In this document: positions 6,026-10,807 of the stretch, one piece after another
Position numbering within the stretch: the stretch's first letter is position 1
Layout of the letters: each line of letters starts with the position of its first letter
DNA from: Bacillota bacterium
Lineage (GTDB): Bacteria; Bacillota; Clostridia; Christensenellales; Aristaeellaceae
DNA length: 10,807 nt
Reading direction: 5' to 3'
Assembly: GCA_023458835.1 (NCBI GenBank)
Contig: JAEWWY010000180.1
Coordinates: forward strand, 1 to 10,807
Translations under genes and position numbers: made by a program
Notes under the pieces: model-generated
What the model was told of the DNA's origin: nothing
The model's database searches: none
What the model saw: the letters and a program-made list of their open reading frames with translations, nothing else

Positions 6026-6787
6026 CTACATTTTTTCCGCATCCACAAAGCAGTGCATATGCAAGGGCGATAGCACCTTCAGCCCCTCGCCTAGGGTAAA
6101 GCCCCTGCCTTTTGCCAATTCGGCGCCTTTCATTTGGAAATACACCCGGTACATCGCCAAAGTTTGACCGTCCATCTGGCTTGCATGCAGCGCGATGGCT
6201 TCGAATTTCCGTTCGAAATAGGCGCTGATGTCGATCACCGTATTGGGGCGGGCGGTAAAATAAAACCCGATGGCCGGTGCGGACCAGGGCGCCTGCCCGT
6301 CTTCCACCGGAAAATGACGGATGCCGCTCAGGTGAAAGGCATTGGCTGCCGCGCGCCCGGTGACCACATGGTCATAATGCCCCTCGTAGTTCAAATACGG
6401 ATCAGGGCAGAAGATGACCTCCGGCGCCACCTTGCGTATCACCTGGGCAATTTCAACAGACAGGCCCACCACATCATTGAGCGTGCTGTCCCCATGGGAC
6501 AAAAAGTGGAATGATTGCACTCCCAGGTGCCGGCCGGCCGCCTCCGCCTCCTGCCGGCGCTTGAGGGCAGTCTCTTCCCGTGTGGCCCTCCGGTCCCTAT
6601 CGCCCAGGTCACCTGTTGTTACCGTCAGATAATGCACCTGGCAGCCGGCCTCAGACAGAGCGGCAATGGTCCCGCCCATGCCGATCTCGCAGTCGTCCGG
6701 ATGCGGTTGAATACAAAGGGCGCGTTTTGCGTCCATCACCTTTGGCGGAGCAAGCATGGCTTCCATATCAAAAGAAAACGGTTCCAC
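6026..6787 (-). CDS. PIG-L family (LmbE-like) zinc-dependent N-deacetylase
   Basis: This 253-residue cytoplasmic hydrolase belongs to the family that removes acetyl or acyl groups from amino sugars and related small molecules (known members: MshB, BshB, chitobiose deacetylase). The zinc motif PHPDDCEIGMGGT is at residues 28-40, where H29 and D32 are expected ligands and D31 the catalytic base. The second motif HYDH at 137-140 supplies the last histidine. GDLGDRDRRATREETALKRR and SHGDSTLND are usual family segments. The start chosen is the GTG at 6787, which has GAGGAGGGGG just upstream. An in-frame ATG at 6823 would add 12 residues, but no ribosome site precedes it. The gene lies between a chemoreceptor and a sugar symporter, all on this strand, so the substrate may be an N-acetylated sugar brought in by the symporter; this is inference. 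Confidence 0.92.
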   Translation of the reverse strand: MEPFSFDMEAMLAPPKVMDAKRALCIQPHPDDCEIGMGGTIAALSEAGCQVHYLTVTTGDLGDRDRRATREETALKRRQEAEAAGRHLGVQSFHFLSHGDSTLNDVVGLSVEIAQVIRKVAPEVIFCPDPYLNYEGHYDHVVTGRAAANAFHLSGIRHFPVEDGQAPWSAPAIGFYFTARPNTVIDISAYFERKFEAIALHASQMDGQTLAMYRVYFQMKGAELAKGRGFTLGEGLKVLSPLHMHCFVDAEKM

Positions 6788-6850
6788 AGTTTCCCCCTCC
6801 TCGTGTTCGATGATCTGCATCATGCCAGTTTATGCGCGGAAGCAGCCTGA

Positions 6851-8551
6851 TCAGGACAGATGGCAGTCGGAATCCAGCTTGAACTTTCCAACCTCTTCCC
6901 GAAGGGTTGCGGCCTGTGCCGACATTTCTTCACTGGTGGCCGAGTTCTCTTCCGCCGTTGCGGCGTTTGTCTGCACCACGGAGGATACCTGCGCCAGTCC
7001 TTGCTTGATCTGCTCGATGGCCGCGGCCTGTTCGGTGGATGCACGGTCAATTTTGATGATGCTTTCATTCACCTGGCTGGCCTTGGCTTCGACGCCTTGG
7101 AGGATTTTGGCAGCCTCCGCCGCCACCTGCGACCCGTCGTCCACAGTATCGACGGTACGCTTGATCAGCTCGGCCGTTTGCTGGGCCGCCTCCGCTGATT
7201 TTGCGGCCAGGCTGCGGACCTCGTCCGCCACTACGGCAAAGCCCTTTCCGGCCTCCCCGGCGCGGGCAGCCTCGATGGCGGCATTCAAAGCCAGGATGTT
7301 CGTCTGGAATGCGATATCTTCTATCACCTTGGTGATATCGGTAATCTGGTTCGATGCGGCGCCGATATTTGCCATCGCCCCTGTAAGCCTGTTCATATGT
7401 TCGCTGCTGTCTTTGACGCTTGCGACGGCCTGCTCCATATATTTGGCGGCGGCCTTCACGTTTAAAGCGTTTTCTTCGGCCTGCCCGGAGATCCTTGAGA
7501 CGGACATGCTCAACTCCTCTACGGAGGAGGCCTGTTCGCTGGAGCCTGCCGACAGGGCCTGGGCGCCGCCGGCCACCTGCGCCGCGCCTGAACTCACCTG
7601 GCCGGCAGCGGTGCTGATGGTTTGCAGCGTCTGATTCAGCGCCATAGCAGTGCTCAGCATCGATTGCTTGATTTCCGCGAAATCACCGATATAGTCCAAA
7701 TCCACCTGAAGCCGCATATCCCCCTTTGATATAAGCTTGAGCTTGTCTGAAATATCGTTTATATAGGATACGAGAAGGGCATTCGTCTTTTTGATGCTCC
7801 TGGCCATGTTCCCCAGCTCATCCCGGCTGGCGTAATTGATTTTCGCCTGCATGTTCCCTTGCGCCATTTCGGCATATACGCTTTCAATCTCTTTTACCGG
7901 TTGCATGATCGACTTTCGAATGACAAGGACAACAATCACCGTCAGCACGACCGACAGAGCCGCAAAGGCGGCGAGGAGGATCCAAGCCAGGTTTTTCGCG
8001 CTCTCGCCTTCTGCCCTTTGCGCATTGGCATGCTCATCTTCATACGCGGCGAAATCGATCAGCATGGCGGTCGCCTCATCAAAAAGCGGCACATATTGAT
8101 TGTACAGCATCTCCTTGGCACGCCCCAGATTCTCCTCAATGTTATAAACCAGAAGATTGGTAATCTCGCGCCTTACATTGCCCGCCTGTTCAATCTTGCT
8201 TTTCGCGGCCTCGACCTGGCTTGCAATATCCGCATTCATCTGATTGCCCATGTATTGATCCACAGCTTCAGCGATTGCTTTTCCATCGCTTTCCGCCTTG
8301 CCCAATTCCTCCTTCATCGCTTTGAAATCATCCTGAACAAATGCGGAAAGCAGGTATCTTTGCGCTGAAACCATATTTCTTCTCATGGACCAGAGGCTGT
8401 TGACATTCGGCACCGTATAATCGGCATATACCTCGATTTTCCCGGACAATGTGCTGATGCTATACAAGGATAACGCTGCGGAAAGAATCATTAAAAGCAG
8501 GATGATCCCAAAACCAATCGCCAGTTTCTTGCTGATGGATAAATCTTTCAT
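6851..8551 (-). CDS. Methyl-accepting chemotaxis protein with 4HB-type sensor and two HAMP-like segments
   Basis: This 566-residue membrane chemoreceptor controls CheA activity through CheW. The start ATG at 8551 has GGAGGATGAAAA in front. In order it shows: a membrane helix at about 11-32; an extracellular helical sensor at about 36-185, like the four-helix-bundle MCP domain; a second membrane helix at about 186-209; a HAMP domain from about 210 ([18 protein letters not shown]...); a second HAMP-like segment ([18 protein letters not shown]); and the signalling coiled coil. The hairpin tip, which binds CheW/CheA, is at about 411-445 ([20 protein letters not shown] then [15 protein letters not shown]) and is fully conserved. 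There is no C-terminal NWETF-type tail for CheR. The gene is followed after 63 nt by the PIG-L gene on the same strand and is divergent from the second ABC operon. The ligand is unknown. Confidence 0.96.
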   Translation of the reverse strand: MKDLSISKKLAIGFGIILLLMILSAALSLYSISTLSGKIEVYADYTVPNVNSLWSMRRNMVSAQRYLLSAFVQDDFKAMKEELGKAESDGKAIAEAVDQYMGNQMNADIASQVEAAKSKIEQAGNVRREITNLLVYNIEENLGRAKEMLYNQYVPLFDEATAMLIDFAAYEDEHANAQRAEGESAKNLAWILLAAFAALSVVLTVIVVLVIRKSIMQPVKEIESVYAEMAQGNMQAKINYASRDELGNMARSIKKTNALLVSYINDISDKLKLISKGDMRLQVDLDYIGDFAEIKQSMLSTAMALNQTLQTISTAAGQVSSGAAQVAGGAQALSAGSSEQASSVEELSMSVSRISGQAEENALNVKAAAKYMEQAVASVKDSSEHMNRLTGAMANIGAASNQITDITKVIEDIAFQTNILALNAAIEAARAGEAGKGFAVVADEVRSLAAKSAEAAQQTAELIKRTVDTVDDGSQVAAEAAKILQGVEAKASQVNESIIKIDRASTEQAAAIEQIKQGLAQVSSVVQTNAATAEENSATSEEMSAQAATLREEVGKFKLDSDCHLS

Positions 8552-8832
8552 TTTTCATCCTCCGTATTCTTCTTTGAAACTGCACGCTCTCAAATGACAT
8601 TATTCGTCATATTCTGTTCTTAAAGATACAATTCCTTCTGCTTTTGACGCACATTTTCAAGAATGTGGTTTGCAGCCTTCCTCCGCATTTATCCGGTTGA
8701 CCTCAGTTTACATCGTTCCTACATGATATCGCTTGTTCTCTTTTGCCATGCTTAACAAAACACGCACAACGATATGGTTCATTTCCGTACAATCAAATGA
8801 TGATATTTGAGAAGAATGCGCAGATTTGATGA
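8552..8832. promoter_or_regulatory. Divergent intergenic region with several short inverted repeats
   Basis: This stretch separates the chemoreceptor from the rightward permease operon and holds no convincing gene. Two inverted repeats lie on the chemoreceptor side: ATGAC-N7-GTCAT (8594-8610) and CACATT-N6-AATGTG (8650-8667). I could not find a convincing -35/-10 pair, of either sigma-A or flagellar sigma type, for the leftward gene. On the right side, TCAAAT-GATGAT-ATTTGA (8793-8810) starts a cluster of ATTTGAT-type motifs that runs into the rightward promoter. Confidence 0.45.
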
Positions 8833-8861
8833 TTGTCATGGATTTCCCTCTCCGATATACT
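8833..8861 (+). promoter_or_regulatory. Sigma-A-type promoter of the LplB/YtcP operon
   Basis: TTGTCA (8833-8838) and TATACT (8856-8861) are separated by exactly 17 nt, and each differs from the consensus hexamer at one base. Transcription would start near 8868, about 35 nt before the TTG start codon of the first gene. An ATTTGAT copy (8824-8830) sits just upstream of the -35, and the -10 lies within CCGA-N5-TCGG (8852-8864). Confidence 0.7.
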
Positions 8862-8900
8862 CGGAAAAGTCAGGAACGCTTACGCCAAAGGGGAAGATCA

Positions 8901-8916
8901 ATTTGATTCAATCAAA
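8901..8916 (+). promoter_or_regulatory. 15-bp palindrome overlapping the start codon of the first permease gene
   Basis: TTTGATTCAATCAAA (8902-8916) is a perfect 7-bp inverted repeat around one base, and it contains the TTG start codon. It shares the ATTTGAT core with copies at 8791-8798 (inverted), 8805-8810 (partial) and 8824-8830. A downstream operator that blocks transcription or initiation is plausible, as is chance. Confidence 0.4.
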
Positions 8917-9844
8917 CGCCATAAGCAAAAAGGCGCATGGGGCGGCATTGCGCAGATCCATCTGGCGTTTCCGTTACTTCTACCTCATGCTGGCACCCGG
9001 CATCATTTACGCCGTATTATTTCATTATGCGCCTATGGGCGGCCTTGTGATCGCCTTTCAGGATTATAAAGTCTTCCTTGGCATTTCGGGAAGCAAGTTT
9101 GTAGGCTTTGCCAACTTTGAACGCCTTTTTCTGACTCATAAGTTTTTAAACGTGCTGGCCAACACGTTCATCATCAGCGGGTACAAGATCCTCTTTGGAT
9201 TTCCTGTTCCAATCCTTCTCGCCATCCTGATCAATGAAGTACGGCAGAGCTCCTTCCAGCGCGCCGTGCAGACGGTAGTCTATCTGCCCCATTTCATCTC
9301 CTGGGTCATTATGTCGGGGATCGTGATGAACCTTTTCGCCCCGGGGGACGGGCTGTTCAACCTCATCCGCATCGCCACGGGGCAAAAGCCCATCTTTTTC
9401 ATGGCGGAGCCGCAGTACTTCAGGACCATTCTGGTGGTCACCGACATCTGGAAAGAGATGGGCTGGAGCGCCGTGATCTACCTGGCGGCCCTGGCCGGCG
9501 TGCCCCAGGAGATCCATGAGGCGGCGGTGATCGACGGGGCCAACCGCATCCAGCGCATCCTGTACATCGCCTTGCCCTGCATTCTGCCCACCATTGCGGT
9601 GATGTTCCTTTTGCGCCTGGGCGGCGTGCTGAACGCCGGTTTTGACCAGGTGTTCTCCATGTACAATTCCGCCGTGTACGACGTGGGCGATATTCTGGAT
9701 ACCTATGTATACCGCATCGGCGTAGTGGACCGCAAATATGGTTTTTCCACCGCCGTGGGCCTGTTCAAATCCGTCGTGGCCTGTGCCTTCGTGCTGACCT
9801 TCAATTATTTGTCAGACAAGGCCGGGCAGGAAACGCTGCTGTAA
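8903..9844 (+). CDS. lplB: Carbohydrate ABC transporter permease, LplB type
   Basis: This 313-residue inner-membrane permease is one half of an LplB/YtcP-type importer, a CUT1 branch common in Firmicutes that take up complex oligosaccharides. The start is the TTG at 8903, with AAAGGGG 9 nt before it. In-frame TTG (8807) and ATG (8816) codons lie upstream of the promoter and are rejected. The N-terminus has the usual basic stretch (RRSIWRFRYF), then LMLAPGIIYAVLFHYAPMGG and IAFQDYKVFLGISGSKFVGF, both hallmarks of this subfamily. The EAA loop is at about residues 199-225: VPQEIHEAAVIDGANRIQRI then LPCILP. The C-terminal SDKAGQETLL is also usual. The partner gene starts 18 nt after the stop. No ATPase is nearby. 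The symbol gives the family only; the substrate is unknown. Confidence 0.93.
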   Translation: MIQSNAISKKAHGAALRRSIWRFRYFYLMLAPGIIYAVLFHYAPMGGLVIAFQDYKVFLGISGSKFVGFANFERLFLTHKFLNVLANTFIISGYKILFGFPVPILLAILINEVRQSSFQRAVQTVVYLPHFISWVIMSGIVMNLFAPGDGLFNLIRIATGQKPIFFMAEPQYFRTILVVTDIWKEMGWSAVIYLAALAGVPQEIHEAAVIDGANRIQRILYIALPCILPTIAVMFLLRLGGVLNAGFDQVFSMYNSAVYDVGDILDTYVYRIGVVDRKYGFSTAVGLFKSVVACAFVLTFNYLSDKAGQETLL

Positions 9845-9862
9845 TGAAGGAAGAGATGGCCT

Positions 9863-10765
9863 ATGAACCATTCCGTGAACCGCCTTGCCCAAACCCGGGT
9901 GGACAAAGTATTTGAAGCTGTCAACCTGATCATTCTCACCCTGATCCTGGTCATTACCCTGATCCCCTTCTTGATCGTGGTGCAGCGCTCCCTCGTACCG
10001 CCGGAGGAGGTCATGCGCTCCTCCGGGGGCTTGAGCAGCCTCATCCCCCACCACATCACGCTGGATTACTACAAGTATGTGGGCACCAATCCCATCCTCT
10101 GGCGGGCCTACGGCGTCACCATCTTAAGGACGGTGCTGGGCACGGCCATCAATCTGCTGGTGACGGTCTTAACGGCCTATCCCCTTTCCAAAAAGCAAAT
10201 GCCCGGGAACCGCGGACTGATGACCTTCTTCTTCATCACCATGATCTTCAGCGGCGGCATGATCCCCTCCTACCTGCTGGTCACATCCCTCGGGCTCCAG
10301 GATACCATTTGGGCGCTGGTGCTGCCCGGCGCCATGAGCGTGTACAACATGATCATCATGCGCACCTTCCTGCGCAGCCTGCCGGAGGAGATGGAGGAGT
10401 CGGCCCGCATCGACGGCTGCCATGATATCATGATCCTCTTCCGCATCATCCTTCCCCTATCCCTGCCGGCCATTGCCTCCGTGGGGCTCTTCTATGCCGT
10501 ATGGCATTGGAACACATTCATGGACGGCGTGCTCTACATCACGGACCGCAAGCTATGGCCCTTGCAGATCCTGCTCCGGGAGACGATGCTTACCTCCTCC
10601 ATGAGCGAATTGGAGCTGAACAATGCCTTTGCCGAGGTAACACCCCCGGCCCAGGGGCTGATCGCCACGGAGATCATCGTCACCATGCTGCCCATCATCT
10701 GCCTGTATCCCATGCTGCAAAAGTATTTTGTCAAGGGCATCCTTATCGGTTCCGTCAAGGGATGA
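9863..10765 (+). CDS. ytcP: Carbohydrate ABC transporter permease, YtcP type
   Basis: This 300-residue permease is the second half of the LplB/YtcP importer. Its ATG at 9863 has AAGGAAGAG 7 nt upstream. The first helix (about residues 20-41, VNLIILTLILVITLIPFLIV) is followed by the outer segment with the SLVPPEEV and ITLDYYKYV pieces. FFITMIFSGGMIPSYLLV in the middle is a hallmark of YtcP proteins. The EAA loop at about residues 172-200 reads LPEEMEESARIDGCHDIMIL then ILPLSLP; the usual EAA alanines are replaced by ESA, as is common in this branch. The C-terminus MLQKYFVKGILIGSVKG is typical. A strong ribosome site follows within 15 nt of the stop, so another gene, most likely the binding protein, should come next. 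The symbol gives the family only. Confidence 0.95.
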   Translation: MNHSVNRLAQTRVDKVFEAVNLIILTLILVITLIPFLIVVQRSLVPPEEVMRSSGGLSSLIPHHITLDYYKYVGTNPILWRAYGVTILRTVLGTAINLLVTVLTAYPLSKKQMPGNRGLMTFFFITMIFSGGMIPSYLLVTSLGLQDTIWALVLPGAMSVYNMIIMRTFLRSLPEEMEESARIDGCHDIMILFRIILPLSLPAIASVGLFYAVWHWNTFMDGVLYITDRKLWPLQILLRETMLTSSMSELELNNAFAEVTPPAQGLIATEIIVTMLPIICLYPMLQKYFVKGILIGSVKG

Positions 10766-10771
10766 AGTGAA

Positions 10772-10794
10772 TCAAGGAGGCCGAGGCCTCTTGA
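10772..10794 (+). promoter_or_regulatory. Ribosome site folded into a hairpin at the window end
   Basis: AAGGAGG (10774-10780) lies within TCAAGGAGGCC (10772-10782), which pairs with GGCCTCTTGA (10785-10794) except for one bulged G. Because of the 4-nt minimum loop, about 9 base pairs can form. The following bases GATAAATAATAAG are AT-rich with no T-run. This looks like the leader of the next operon gene with a structure able to hide its ribosome site, or a processing stem between genes. No start codon is visible in the remaining 13 bases. Confidence 0.5.
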
Positions 10795-10807
10795 GATAAA
10801 TAATAAG

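Noticed and set aside
6788..6823. ATG at 6823 as the start of the PIG-L protein
   Set aside because: No ribosome site precedes it, whereas GTG at 6787 follows GAGGAGGGGG at good spacing; kept as an alternative only.
6756..7634. Plus-strand frame of 292 codons rich in Ser/Ala/Cys
   Set aside because: It is antisense to the conserved signalling domain of the chemoreceptor; its composition mirrors the Ala/Glu-rich coiled coil and no motif is present.
8852..8858. CCGATAT, like a flagellar sigma (SigD) -10 element
   Set aside because: No TAAA-type -35 lies about 15 nt upstream, it faces the ABC operon and not the chemoreceptor, and the overlapping TTGTCA-N17-TATACT is a better explanation.
8807..8902. 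In-frame extension of the LplB-type gene to TTG 8807 or ATG 8816
   Set aside because: The extension would begin upstream of the sigma-A promoter at 8833-8861 and lacks family resemblance; TTG at 8903 has a well-spaced ribosome site.
1..10807. CRISPR arrays, tRNA or rRNA genes, insertion sequences, prophage genes
   Set aside because: No regularly spaced direct repeats, cloverleaf-like sequences, transposase frames or terminal inverted repeats were seen on reading both strands.

Overview
The window looks like a chromosomal stretch from a fairly GC-rich Gram-positive Clostridia-type bacterium. The evidence is strong GGAGG-type ribosome sites, frequent GTG/TTG starts, carbohydrate ABC importers encoded without their own ATPase, and an ECF sigma factor paired with a one-pass membrane protein whose N-terminal segment resembles proteins of uncultured Christensenellales-like gut clostridia. 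That taxonomic placement is inference from style and family resemblance only. No rRNA, tRNA, CRISPR array, transposase or phage gene was seen.

Layout. (1) Positions 1-2424, plus strand: the 3' end of a carbohydrate ABC operon, with a truncated solute-binding protein, a perfect 12-bp stem-loop in the following gap, then a MalF/UgpA-type and a MalG/UgpE-type permease only 4 nt apart. Two hairpins (2424-2459 and 2489-2509) close the unit. (2) Positions 2513-4480, plus strand: a two-gene regulatory unit, an ECF sigma factor overlapped by 8 nt by a large one-pass membrane protein that is probably its anti-sigma or sensor partner. Its leader holds overlapping, mutually exclusive inverted repeats and an ECF-like -10 element. 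(3) Positions 4481-4644: a convergent gap with an 18-bp perfect hairpin. (4) Positions 4645-8551, minus strand: a chemoreceptor, then a PIG-L family deacetylase, then a GPH-family sugar:cation symporter, all in one direction with gaps of 63 and 49 nt. (5) Positions 8552-8902: a divergent regulatory region with a good sigma-A promoter for the rightward operon and several copies of an ATTTGAT-type motif. (6) Positions 8903-10765, plus strand: an LplB-type and a YtcP-type permease of a second carbohydrate importer. The window ends at a strong ribosome site inside a hairpin, so a further gene, probably the binding protein, should follow.

How it fits together. The window combines uptake of oligosaccharides or glycosides by two ABC importers and one secondary symporter, a small-molecule deacetylase that may act on an N-acetylated sugar, a chemoreceptor, and an envelope-sensing sigma switch. 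Neither ABC system encodes an ATPase here. Both probably use a shared MsmX-type ATPase encoded elsewhere, as is known for many Firmicutes CUT1 importers.

The least explained part is the sigma/membrane-protein pair. The partner has no recognisable standard anti-sigma domain, has a roughly 385-residue outer domain ending in a possible PepSY-like module, and carries an in-frame internal start with its own strong ribosome site that would produce a form lacking the cytoplasmic segment.
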